From an uncultured Clostridia bacterium (lineage in GTDB: Bacteria; Bacillota; Clostridia; TANB77; CAG-508), in the NCBI GenBank assembly GCA_948976265.1, contig CARFUA010000001.1, positions 219,511 through 235,826 of the forward strand: a DNA stretch of 16,316 bases, given 5' to 3'. The notes beneath the pieces were generated by a model. The model was given only the letters and a program-made list of their open reading frames with translations, was not told the origin of the DNA and searched no databases. Of the stretch, positions 7,127-14,845 are shown in pieces (the stretch's first letter is position 1; each line of letters starts with the position of its first letter). Position numbers and translations under genes: made by a program.

Positions 7127-7433
7127 TTTGTTTGATATGGATTCTGTGGACTTATATGAGTGCATAAATGGTATGAAATTTGAGTTGCAGAGTAGAAATT
7201 TTGAGTATAAAAAATTGCAAAATAAGATTGAAAATATGAAGGAAAAGTTTCCAAAAATCAGAGATATTTTTGAAGATGAAGAGCCGAGTGAATTGACGAT
7301 AGAAGAAAGTTCTATGTTGATAAAAATTGTTAATTTGTATCGTGAAATTTTGAGAATTGAAGAGTATGAAATCTTTTTTCTGGGTGGTGGACAAGCTTAT
7401 AAATATTTTAGAAAAATGGAAATAATTGAATAG
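7113..7433 (+). CDS. 106-residue hypothetical protein of the mobile element
   Basis: I do not recognise this protein. It is acidic and predicted to be all-helical. There is a likely coiled-coil stretch (about residues 24-48, KFELQSRNFEYKKLQNKIEN and onward), an acidic loop (FEDEEPSEL) and a helix-rich C-terminus with FFLGGGQAYKYF. Start ATG 7113 has GGTGA five bases upstream and overlaps the end of tnpV, so the two are translationally coupled. A long hairpin with a T-rich tail follows. Small helical proteins of this type often travel beside TnpV or regulators in clostridial elements; that link is by context only. Confidence 0.6.
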   Translation: MEKNDLFDMDSVDLYECINGMKFELQSRNFEYKKLQNKIENMKEKFPKIRDIFEDEEPSELTIEESSMLIKIVNLYREILRIEEYEIFFLGGGQAYKYFRKMEIIE

Positions 7434-7443
7434 AAAATTTGAG

Positions 7444-7493
7444 AGAAAGTGTTTAGTTTTTGTAAAAAATGTAGCACTTTCTTTTGATTTTTT
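7444..7493 (+). terminator. terminator after the TnpV unit
   Basis: AGAAAGTG (7444-7451) pairs with CACTTTCT (7475-7482). The 23-base interior can form a second A/T stem (TTTTT/AAAAA), giving a long hairpin. A T-rich tail (TTTGATTTTTT) follows. Confidence 0.6.
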
Positions 7494-7525
7494 ATACTGA
7501 TTTGAAAAATATTTATGCTTTTTTA

Positions 7526-7597
7526 TGTCCTAACAAGCAACACAAATGTATATACACATTTGTCCTAACAAGCACGGCATTTGTATGTACACAAATG
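7526..7597 (+). repeat. two 35-bp tandem units, each with an internal palindrome
   Basis: TGTCCTAACAAGCA occurs at 7526-7539 and again at 7561-7574, 35 bases apart. Each copy is followed by an inverted repeat: ACAAATGT/ACATTTGT (7542-7563) in the first and CATTTGT/ACAAATG (7578-7597) in the second. The arms are in opposite order in the two copies, so alternative pairings between units are possible. The palindrome centres contain TGTATATACA and TGTATGTACA. Such a block fits a replication origin, a partition site or a recombinase-binding end; which one cannot be decided here. Confidence 0.7.
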
Positions 7598-7654
7598 ATT
7601 TTATGGGAAAAATCCCAATCCCCTTTTTAAGAAAAATTGTAAGGAGGTAAAAAG

Positions 7655-7696
7655 ATGGCGAAGAAAAAAGAGAGAAGAGATAAAGATAGATTCTAG
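7655..7696 (+). CDS. 13-codon ORF with perfect Shine-Dalgarno, probable stub of a truncated gene
   Basis: AAGGAGGT (7641-7648) is followed after six bases by an ATG and 13 codons encoding MAKKKERRDKDRF, then TAG. A site this strong in front of so short and basic a peptide suggests the 5' end of a larger gene that was cut off, for instance by insertion of the restriction island. The downstream sequence in this frame does not look like coding sequence. It could also be a leader peptide. No family can be assigned. Confidence 0.4.
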   Translation: MAKKKERRDKDRF

Positions 7697-7717
7697 AGGA
7701 CTGTTATTACTTGTCGG

Positions 7718-7744
7718 ATTTTGTCGATGCTTTTTCGACAAAAT
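7718..7744 (+). promoter_or_regulatory. inverted repeat resembling paired Spo0A boxes
   Basis: ATTTTGTCGA (7718-7727) and TCGACAAAAT (7735-7744) are perfect 10-bp inverted repeats around a 7-base loop. The minus-strand half reads TTTGTCGAA, which equals the Spo0A (0A) box consensus; the plus half matches all but the last base. No U-run follows, so it is not a normal terminator. It lies upstream of the hsd promoter and may act as an operator. Confidence 0.45.
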
Positions 7745-7766
7745 TTGATAAATGTCTTCAAATGTG

Positions 7767-7827
7767 TTGATAAAATGGTGTATTTATGATATAAGATATA
7801 ATAGAGTTATTGTAAATAATATGGAGG
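7767..7827 (+). promoter_or_regulatory. candidate promoter and ribosome site of the hsd operon
   Basis: TTGATA (7767-7772), 17 bases, then TATAAG (7790-7795) is a plausible sigma-A promoter; a better -10 hexamer TATAAT at 7797-7802 has no well-spaced -35. GGAGG (7823-7827) is four bases before the hsdM ATG. Confidence 0.5.
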
Positions 7828-7831
7828 AAAA

Positions 7832-9286
7832 ATGGAGCAAGAAACAAAAAGTATTATAGATAGAATTTGGACGAACTTTTGGGAAGGTGGAGTAACAAAT
7901 CCATTAACTGTAATAGAACAAATTACATACCTTTTGTTTATAAAAGGATTGGATGATATAGATATAGCACGTGAGAAAAGTGATAATGCATTAGGAATAA
8001 AAAGAGAAAGAATTTTTGATGAAGAACATCAGGATTGTAGATGGAGTATATTTAAAAATTATCCAGCGGAGAAAATGTATAAAATAGTAGGAGAGGATGT
8101 GTTTCCTTTTATAAAAAACTTAAGCAATAATAAAAATTCTGGATATGCAAAATATATGGAAGATGCAATTTTTATTATTCCAACACCTATTATGCTACAA
8201 AGAGTTGTAACAGCAATAGATAAATTAAAAATGAAAGATAGAGACACAAAAGGAGATGTATATGAATACCTTCTTTCAAAATTATCAACAGCTGGAACAA
8301 ATGGACAATTTAGAACGCCAAGACATATTATTAGGATGATGGTAGAATTAATGAAACCTACACCAGAAGATATAATCGTTGATCCAGCTGCTGGAAGTGC
8401 AGGTTTTTTAGTTGAAGCAGGAGAATATTTAAGAAATAATAGAAATGATTTATTTTTAACAGAAAATTTAAAAGAACATTTTAATAATACAATGTTTTAT
8501 GGATTTGATATGGATAGGACAATGCTTAGAATTGGTGCAATGAATTTAATGCAACATGGTATTGAAAATCCAAATATATCATATAAAGATTCTTTATCAG
8601 AAGATAATGAAGATAATAGCAAATACACATTAGTGCTTGCAAATCCACCTTTTAAGGGTTCTATTGACAGTGAAAGAACTTCAAAAGATTTATTAGATAT
8701 TACAAAAACAAAGAAGACAGAATTATTATTTTTAGCCTTGTTTTTAAGAATATTAAGAATAGGTGGACGAGCAGCTTCAATAGTTCCGGATGGAGTGTTA
8801 TTTGGAAGTTCAAATGCACACAAAGGAATTAGAAAAGAGATTATAGAAAAACATAAATTGGAAGCAATCATATCAATGCCAAGTGGCGTGTTCAAACCTT
8901 ATGCAGGAGTATCAACTGCTATTATGATATTTACTAAAACAGGTGATGGTGGGACAGATAAAGTATGGTTTTATGATATGACAGCAGATGGATTTAGTTT
9001 AGATGACCAGAGGCAACCAGTAAAAGAAAACGATATACCAGACATAATAGAAAGATTTAATAATAGAAAATCTAAAGAAGAGCAAGAATGTGCAAGAACA
9101 GAAAAATCTTTCTTTGTACCAAAAGAAGAGATTGTAGAAAATGATTATGATTTATCGATTAATAAATATAAAGAAATAGTAGTAGAAAAGAAAGAATATG
9201 AAAACCCAAAAGTTATTTTAAAACGAGTAATAGATATGGAAAATGAACTTCAGCTGAAATTAAAAGAGTTGGAGGAAATGTTGTAA
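7832..9286 (+). CDS. hsdM: type I restriction-modification methylase subunit HsdM
   Basis: HsdM methylates adenine N6 at the site chosen by HsdS, using SAM, and forms the M2S core of the complex. The 484-residue protein has the HsdM N-terminal helical domain (about 8-135, with TYLLFIKGLDD) and an N6-MTase domain (about 140-450). Motif I is DPAAGSAGF at 184-192 and the catalytic motif is NPPF at 271-274. The QFRTPRHIIRMMVELMKP lead-in (159-176) is typical. All key residues are intact, in contrast to the degenerate homologue at 2989. The stop overlaps the hsdS ATG by one base (TAATG). Codon use is dominated by AGA, ATA and TTA, unlike the genes at 3000-4900. Confidence 0.95.
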   Translation: MEQETKSIIDRIWTNFWEGGVTNPLTVIEQITYLLFIKGLDDIDIAREKSDNALGIKRERIFDEEHQDCRWSIFKNYPAEKMYKIVGEDVFPFIKNLSNNKNSGYAKYMEDAIFIIPTPIMLQRVVTAIDKLKMKDRDTKGDVYEYLLSKLSTAGTNGQFRTPRHIIRMMVELMKPTPEDIIVDPAAGSAGFLVEAGEYLRNNRNDLFLTENLKEHFNNTMFYGFDMDRTMLRIGAMNLMQHGIENPNISYKDSLSEDNEDNSKYTLVLANPPFKGSIDSERTSKDLLDITKTKKTELLFLALFLRILRIGGRAASIVPDGVLFGSSNAHKGIRKEIIEKHKLEAIISMPSGVFKPYAGVSTAIMIFTKTGDGGTDKVWFYDMTADGFSLDDQRQPVKENDIPDIIERFNNRKSKEEQECARTEKSFFVPKEEIVENDYDLSINKYKEIVVEKKEYENPKVILKRVIDMENELQLKLKELEEML

Positions 9287-10380
9287 TGCAAAAGGTTAAA
9301 TTAGAAGATGTTTGTAAGTTTATAAGAAATGGAGCAAATATAAAAAACGACAAGACTAAAAAAGGAATTCCAATAACAAGAATTGAAACAATAGCAAGTG
9401 GAAAAATAGATGAAAATAGTATGGGATATGCAGATATATTTGATGAAAAATATAAGAACTATTATTTAAAACAAAATGATATATTAATGTCTCATATTAA
9501 TAGTATGAAACATCTAGGAAAGGTTGCGATTTGTAGTCAAAACAAGAAAATTATACATGGGATGAATTTATTAAATATTAGATTAAAAGAAAATGTATTC
9601 TCAAAATATGTATATTACTTTTTTAAAACAGACACTTTTAAAAAACAGTTAAATAAAATAGTGAAGCAATCAGTAAACCAAAGTAGTTTTAATATAAATG
9701 ATTTGAAAAAAATAGATATTTACTTACCAGAATTTCAAATTCAAGTAAAGACTGTAGATAAATTGGATATGGTTCAAGAAATAATTGATATAAGAGAAAA
9801 ACAAATTAAGGAATTAGATGAATTGATTAAATCTCAGTTTTTCGAGATGTTTAATAATAAAAGTTTTCAAGTTAGAACAATAAATGATATAGCTGAAAGT
9901 ATTTCAGCGGGTGGAGATAAACCTAAAGATATAAGTAAAGAAAAAAATGAGGAATACATATATCCAATTTATGCTAACGGTTATGAAAATACTGGATTAC
10001 AAGGGTTTAGCAAAGAATATAAAATTGATAAGAAGGCAGTTACAATTTCTGCTAGAGGAACTATAGGATATTCAATTGTCAGAGAGAAATGTTTTACACC
10101 AGTAGTCAGATTAATAACAATTATTCCCAGCGAGGAAATTAATCTTATTTATTTAAAATATGCTATTGAACAAATTAATCTAGCTTCATCTGGAACAAGC
10201 CAGGCTCAGTTAACTGTACCATCACTAAAAAAACAATATATAGTCGTTCCACCAATAGAACTACAAAACCAATTTGCAGATATAGTTAAACGAATTGATA
10301 AACAAAAATTTGAAATACAAAAGAGTTTAGAAGAAATACAAAAGTTACAAGAAAGTTTAATGAATAAATATTTTGGATAG
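9286..10380 (+). CDS. hsdS: type I restriction specificity subunit HsdS
   Basis: HsdS carries the DNA specificity of the complex. It has two target recognition domains: TRD1 at about 1-150 (ending SSFNINDLKKIDIYLPEFQI) and TRD2 at about 193-330 (ending QLTVPSLKKQYIVVPPIELQ). They are separated by a conserved helix (about 153-190, REKQIKELDELIKSQFFEMF) and closed by a C-terminal helix (about 330-364). The two helices set the spacing of the two half-sites. The length of 364 is slightly short but complete. No inverted repeats or recombinase are seen nearby, so there is no sign of specificity switching by inversion. The recognition sequence cannot be predicted from here. Confidence 0.93.
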   Translation: MQKVKLEDVCKFIRNGANIKNDKTKKGIPITRIETIASGKIDENSMGYADIFDEKYKNYYLKQNDILMSHINSMKHLGKVAICSQNKKIIHGMNLLNIRLKENVFSKYVYYFFKTDTFKKQLNKIVKQSVNQSSFNINDLKKIDIYLPEFQIQVKTVDKLDMVQEIIDIREKQIKELDELIKSQFFEMFNNKSFQVRTINDIAESISAGGDKPKDISKEKNEEYIYPIYANGYENTGLQGFSKEYKIDKKAVTISARGTIGYSIVREKCFTPVVRLITIIPSEEINLIYLKYAIEQINLASSGTSQAQLTVPSLKKQYIVVPPIELQNQFADIVKRIDKQKFEIQKSLEEIQKLQESLMNKYFG

Positions 10381-10390
10381 GAGAAGAGAA

Positions 10391-10792
10391 ATGTTATCAT
10401 ATGAAATATACAATTATTATTCATTTGTTGATGAAAAGTTAAAAGAAATTGAACAAATTTTTAAAATATTATTTGATTGGAGAGAAGAATATAGTAATAG
10501 TTGTGAACAAATTTTAATTAAAATTTTAACTGCTAATACGAATTCATCAAGTGCTGGAACGCATTATATTGTACCTAATGGTGGACTTGTAAAAAGTTTT
10601 GATGAAACTATGGAAAATTTGCAAAAAAATTTTAATGCAATATCAGTTACAATAAAATATGGCGAGATAAAGAAAGAAATAGAAACATATAAGATAAAAA
10701 ATAATATAAAATCAGATTATATAGAAGAATTTTTTCGGACATACAGATTATATGTTAGAAGTTTATCAAGAATGGATTCAAAACTTAAATAG
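10391..10792 (+). CDS. N-terminal part of an unrecognised protein inside the hsd operon (frameshifted)
   Basis: This 133-codon ORF starts at ATG 10391, seven bases after AGGAG and ten after the hsdS stop. It is mostly helical (FVDEKLKEIEQIFKILFDW near the N-terminus), with a Ser/Asn-rich loop around residues 54-70 (TANTNSSSAGTHYIVPNG). No catalytic motif or family is recognised. From about 10736 on, the reading frame looks non-coding (a CGG codon, then a basic tail), while the +1 frame becomes coding. It is most likely the first 115 residues of a protein of about 360 residues continued in the ORF that ends at 11474. The break is at T6 (10730-10735). Confidence 0.6.
   Translation: MLSYEIYNYYSFVDEKLKEIEQIFKILFDWREEYSNSCEQILIKILTANTNSSSAGTHYIVPNGGLVKSFDETMENLQKNFNAISVTIKYGEIKKEIETYKIKNNIKSDYIEEFFRTYRLYVRSLSRMDSKLK
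10730..10739 (+). other. T6 run and TTT-CGG-A, apparent +1 frameshift site
   Basis: In the upstream frame the codons read GAA TTT TTT CGG ACA. Removing one T, or a ribosomal +1 step at TTT-C, gives GAA TTT TTC GGA CAT and joins the two ORFs into one protein. The P-site TTT can re-pair with TTC, and CGG is a rare codon in this AT-rich genome, which is the layout of known +1 frameshift sites. A plain T5-to-T6 mutation or an assembly error is equally possible. Confidence 0.5.
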
Positions 10793-11474
10793 TAAAAAAT
10801 ATGCAATAAGATTTGGAGAACAAATTACCAAATATGAAAAAATTTTTTCAACATGCAAGAATGTGTATAAGAATTTTTTAAGTTTATATACTGGTAATGA
10901 AGAAGTAGAAACTCAAAAGACCATAGAGATTCAGTTATTAGATGTAGAATTTAACTTGGAAGAATTTAATTCTGTATTAGATTCTATAAATAAAGTATAT
11001 TATGAGCTAGGCAATATAATGTATCCTAATATTGGAGGAATGCAATATGAACAATTAAAAATTATTAAAATTGAATCTGGTTCAATTTGGAGTATGTTGT
11101 TTGGAAATGAAAATATTTTGCAGGCTATAGCTAAATTTTTAAATAAAACAATAGACTTTGTTTTTAATAAATTTACAATAGAAGGAAAACTATCTAGACA
11201 ACAGGAAATTCATAATGCAATAAAAGATTCGTTAGAAATGACTGAAACTTTAAAAGAGATGGGATATGATGTTGACGAATCTAAAGAAGAGATACAGAAA
11301 GCTTTTTTATGTTCAACTAAGAATTTGGTAAATATAGCTAGTAAAAGTGCGAAAATTAAAGTTAATGATGAAGTACATGAATTAAATGATACTTTAAAAT
11401 TTAAATATTTAGAAGAAAATAAAAAACTTTTATTAACAGATGGAAAAGATACTGATAATGAAAGCAAGGAGTAA
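10752..11474 (+). CDS. C-terminal part of the unrecognised hsd-operon protein
   Basis: The ORF is 240 codons from the first ATG, but the +1 frame is already open from 10725 and no ribosome site precedes that ATG, so independent translation is doubtful. It is helical and charged (LEVYQEWIQNLNSKKYAIRF near its start), with a motif KIIKIESGSIWSMLFGNEN around residues 103-121. A hydrophobic-rich stretch follows (ILQAIAKFLNKTIDFVFNKF), then a helical C-terminus. I do not recognise a family. Its placement between hsdS and hsdR suggests a role tied to the restriction complex, such as control of, or a second effector for, the system. The hsdR ATG is three bases after its stop and uses GCAAGGAG inside this gene. 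Confidence 0.6.
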   Translation: MLEVYQEWIQNLNSKKYAIRFGEQITKYEKIFSTCKNVYKNFLSLYTGNEEVETQKTIEIQLLDVEFNLEEFNSVLDSINKVYYELGNIMYPNIGGMQYEQLKIIKIESGSIWSMLFGNENILQAIAKFLNKTIDFVFNKFTIEGKLSRQQEIHNAIKDSLEMTETLKEMGYDVDESKEEIQKAFLCSTKNLVNIASKSAKIKVNDEVHELNDTLKFKYLEENKKLLLTDGKDTDNESKE

Positions 11475-11477
11475 ATC

Positions 11478-14400
11478 ATGTCAAATTTTGATTTTTTAAA
11501 GCAAACACAAATATTTAGAAGTTTTGCAGATGCTGCAATAGAAGCGGAAAATGGAATAGGATTAAATACAGTAACATGTAGTATATTAAGTAGAAGAGCA
11601 TTAGAACTTGCAGTAAAATGGTTATATGCAAATGATATGGATTTGAAAATGCCATACCAAGATAACATATCAACATTAATACATGAAATTTCATTTAGAA
11701 ACATATTAGATGCAAAACTATTTCCACAAATTAAATATATTATAAAACTTGGTAATTTTGCTGTCCATAATAACAGAAAAATCACAAGACAAGAGGCAGT
11801 AATGTCTTTAAGATATCTATTTAATTTTATGCAATGGATATCTTATTGCTATGGACAAGACTATCAAGAATTAAAGTTTGATGAAACTATTTTACCAAAA
11901 GAAAATGCCAATATTTTAGCAGTAAAAGAAAAAGAAAATTTATATGAAGAATTAAGTAAAAGAGATAAAAAGTTAGAAGAAGCAATAAGAGAAAATAATG
12001 AATTAAGAAAACAAATAACTGAAAATAGAGAAAACAAGAAAAATATTTATGATTTTAAAGTAGAAAATATATCAGAAGCAGAAACAAGAAAAAGATATAT
12101 TGATTTAGAATTGAAACTTGCTGGATGGGATTTCGATACAAATATGACAGCAGAATTAGAAGTATCAGGAATGACGAATAATGCGGGAATAGGAAAAGTC
12201 GATTATGTATTATTTGGAGAAAACGGATTACCACTTGCAGTAGTAGAAGCAAAGAAAACAAGCGTAGATGCAAGAGTTGGTCAAAATCAAGCAAAATTAT
12301 ATGCAGATTGTCTTGAAAATCAATATCATCAAAGACCAGTTATATATTATACAAATGGATATGAAATATATATGTGGGATGATAAAGAATATGCACCAAG
12401 AAGAGTTAGCGGTTTCTATACTCAAGATGAATTGCAATTATTAATAAATAGAAGAAAAAGCAAACAGAGTTTATCACATGTATATATAGATCCCAATATT
12501 GCAGGAAGAGAATATCAATTAGAAGCCATAAAAAGTGTATGTGAAATATTTGAGGAAGGGCATAGAAAAGCACTTCTTGTTATGGCTACTGGTACAGGGA
12601 AAACAAGAACTGCAATATCAATAGCTAAAGTATTAACAGAACAAAATTGGGCTAAAAATATATTATTTTTAGCAGATAGAACTGTACTTGTAAAGCAAGC
12701 AAAAAATAGCTTCAATAAATTATTACCTAATATGTCAGGTTGCAATTTGTTAAGTTCAAAAGATAATCCAGAAGAATCAAGAATTGTATTTTCTACATAT
12801 CAAACAATGATGAATGCAATAGATGAAATGAAATCGAAAACAGGCAATAAACTATTTACTCCTGGACATTTTGATTTGATTATTGTAGATGAGGCACATA
12901 GAAGTATATATAACAGATATCAGGCAATATTTGAATACTTTGACGGATTAGTTGTAGGACTTACAGCAACTCCTAGAAGTGACGTTGATAGAAATACCTA
13001 TCGATTTTTTGAAATAGAAAATAATGTTCCCACATATGCTTATGAATATGAACAAGCTGTAAAAGATGGATATTTGGTAGAATATCATTCTATATCAACA
13101 AGCACAGATTTTATGGACAGAGGAATTAAATATAATGAGTTATCTGAAGAAGAAAAAGAAGAGTATGAGAACTTATTTGAAGAGGATGAAGCACCTGAAG
13201 AAATAAATGCATCTGCAATAAATAGCTGGTTATTTAATAGAGATACTATCAAGAAACTTTTAGAACTATTAATGGAAAAAGGAATAAAAGTCGAAGGTGG
13301 AGATAAGCTAGGAAAGACTATTATATTTGCTAAAAATCATAAACATGCACAAAAAATAGAAGATGTATTTAATGAGTTATATCCATCCTATAAAGGAGAA
13401 TTTGCAAAATTAATAGATAATAAGGTTAAATATAATGATACTATAATAGATGATTTTTCAAAGAAAGATGATTTTCCTCAAATAGCAATATCAGTTGATA
13501 TGCTAGATACAGGAGTGGATGTTCCAGAGGTTGTTAATTTGGTATTCTTCAAACCAGTAAAATCAAAAATTAAATTTTGGCAAATGATAGGAAGAGGAAC
13601 TAGACTTTGTAAAGATTTATTTGGAATAGGACAAGATAAGAAAGAATTTTATATATTTGATTATTGTAAGAATTTCGAATTCTTTTCTGTAAACGAAAAG
13701 GGAATAGAAGCTTCATCTCAAATTAGTCTTACAGAAAAAATATTTAATTATAAACTTGACCTAATAGTAGAACTACAACATATGAAGTATCAAGCACAAG
13801 AAGAATTTAAACAATATAGAGAATCTTTAATAAATGAATTTGTTGAGGAAATTGCTAAACTGAATAGAGATAGCTTTATGGTAAAAGCAAAATTATATTA
13901 TATTGATCAATTTTCTAAAAAAGAAAATTGGAATTACTTGTCGATATTAGATGCAACCAATATAAAAGAAAATATTACGCCTATTTTACTAGTATCAGAT
14001 GAAAATGAAGATGCGAAAAAATTCGATCATCTGTTATATAGTTTGCAAGTAAAGAAGATAAATAATCAGAAAACAAACAAACTAGAAGAAAATATTTCTA
14101 GTTTAGTAGCTAAGTTAGAAAAATTAGGAACAGTACCAAAGGTACTAGAAAAACAAGAACTAATTATAAAAGTAGCAGAAACAGATTATCTAAGCAGAGC
14201 AAGTTTCTTTGATATTGAAAAAGTAAGAGAAGAACTAAGAAACTTAATTCAGTATATAGATCCATATATGAGACCACCAAAATATTCAGATTTTGAAGAT
14301 ACATTGATGGATGTAAATGAAGAATATATACATCTAAGCAGTGGTAATGACTTTACTAATTATAAGAAAAAACTGAGTAAATATTTCAATACTAATTTAG

Positions 14401-14819
14401 ATAATATGATTGTTTGGAAAATAAGACATAATCAGAAAATCAATGAAAACGAAAAAAAGGATTTAGAAAGAATACTTTTTGAAGAACTAGGAAGTAATAA
14501 AGAATTTGAAAATGCCTATGGAGATAAAAGTGTAGCAGAAGCAGTAAGAAATATTGTTGGATTGGATCCTGCAACTGCAAGTGAAATCTTTTCTAAATAT
14601 ATAAATGAAAATGGGTTAAATATGAAACAGATTCAGTTTGTTAAATTATTGATTGATTATGTTATAAAAAATGGAACAATTGATATGATTGCATTAACAG
14701 AAGATCCATTTAGAGCTTTAGGAGAAGTAGGGGATTTGTTTGAAGACAAAATTGATACATTTATGCAGATAAGGAAAGATATAGAGAGTATAAATGAGAA
14801 TGCTAAGGAATTAGCATAG
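11478..14819 (+). CDS. hsdR: type I restriction endonuclease subunit HsdR with N-terminal DUF4145-like domain
   Basis: HsdR is the motor-nuclease that translocates and cuts unmodified DNA. The 1113-residue protein starts with a helical domain of the DUF4145 type (about 1-130), followed by a coiled coil (about 150-190). The nuclease domain has D242 (GKVDYV) and E257-A-K259 (VVEAKK) in the PD-(D/E)XK order. The SF2 motor has Walker A MATGTGKT (369-376), DEAH (471-474), TATP (496-499), DTGVDVPEV (677-685) and IGRGTRL (704-710). The remaining C-terminus (about 730-1113) would bind HsdM. This layout fits the EcoEI-like branch of type I enzymes. All motifs are intact, so the enzyme should be active. 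Confidence 0.95.
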   Translation: MSNFDFLKQTQIFRSFADAAIEAENGIGLNTVTCSILSRRALELAVKWLYANDMDLKMPYQDNISTLIHEISFRNILDAKLFPQIKYIIKLGNFAVHNNRKITRQEAVMSLRYLFNFMQWISYCYGQDYQELKFDETILPKENANILAVKEKENLYEELSKRDKKLEEAIRENNELRKQITENRENKKNIYDFKVENISEAETRKRYIDLELKLAGWDFDTNMTAELEVSGMTNNAGIGKVDYVLFGENGLPLAVVEAKKTSVDARVGQNQAKLYADCLENQYHQRPVIYYTNGYEIYMWDDKEYAPRRVSGFYTQDELQLLINRRKSKQSLSHVYIDPNIAGREYQLEAIKSVCEIFEEGHRKALLVMATGTGKTRTAISIAKVLTEQNWAKNILFLADRTVLVKQAKNSFNKLLPNMSGCNLLSSKDNPEESRIVFSTYQTMMNAIDEMKSKTGNKLFTPGHFDLIIVDEAHRSIYNRYQAIFEYFDGLVVGLTATPRSDVDRNTYRFFEIENNVPTYAYEYEQAVKDGYLVEYHSISTSTDFMDRGIKYNELSEEEKEEYENLFEEDEAPEEINASAINSWLFNRDTIKKLLELLMEKGIKVEGGDKLGKTIIFAKNHKHAQKIEDVFNELYPSYKGEFAKLIDNKVKYNDTIIDDFSKKDDFPQIAISVDMLDTGVDVPEVVNLVFFKPVKSKIKFWQMIGRGTRLCKDLFGIGQDKKEFYIFDYCKNFEFFSVNEKGIEASSQISLTEKIFNYKLDLIVELQHMKYQAQEEFKQYRESLINEFVEEIAKLNRDSFMVKAKLYYIDQFSKKENWNYLSILDATNIKENITPILLVSDENEDAKKFDHLLYSLQVKKINNQKTNKLEENISSLVAKLEKLGTVPKVLEKQELIIKVAETDYLSRASFFDIEKVREELRNLIQYIDPYMRPPKYSDFEDTLMDVNEEYIHLSSGNDFTNYKKKLSKYFNTNLDNMIVWKIRHNQKINENEKKDLERILFEELGSNKEFENAYGDKSVAEAVRNIVGLDPATASEIFSKYINENGLNMKQIQFVKLLIDYVIKNGTIDMIALTEDPFRALGEVGDLFEDKIDTFMQIRKDIESINENAKELA

Positions 14820-14845
14820 ATGAAGCATATAAATGGGGGATTATA

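Larger units (their letters stand above)
7434..7831 (+). other. 398-bp non-coding, repeat-rich interval between the mobile-element genes and the restriction operon
   Basis: No substantial gene is present. From left to right it holds a terminator hairpin (7444-7493), a two-unit tandem repeat with nested palindromes (7526-7597), a short hairpin TGGGA/TCCCA (7604-7617) followed by CCCCTTTTT, a 13-codon ORF with a perfect Shine-Dalgarno (7655-7696), a 10-bp perfect inverted repeat (7718-7744), and the promoter region of the hsd operon. The mix suggests the end or origin of a mobile element beside a later-acquired island. Confidence 0.7.

Noticed and set aside
7526..7597. CRISPR array
   Set aside because: There are only two repeat copies, the 35-bp period includes no unique spacer of normal size, and no cas genes are present.
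9286..10380. Specificity switching by hsdS inversion with the HsdS-like gene at 2404
   Set aside because: No shared inverted repeats were seen between the two genes, they are about 7 kb apart on the same strand, and no site-specific recombinase is in the window.
11210..11785. Minus-strand 191-codon ORF
   Set aside because: It is opposite the hsd-operon unknown gene and hsdR, both with better coding signals; it has no start context or known motif.
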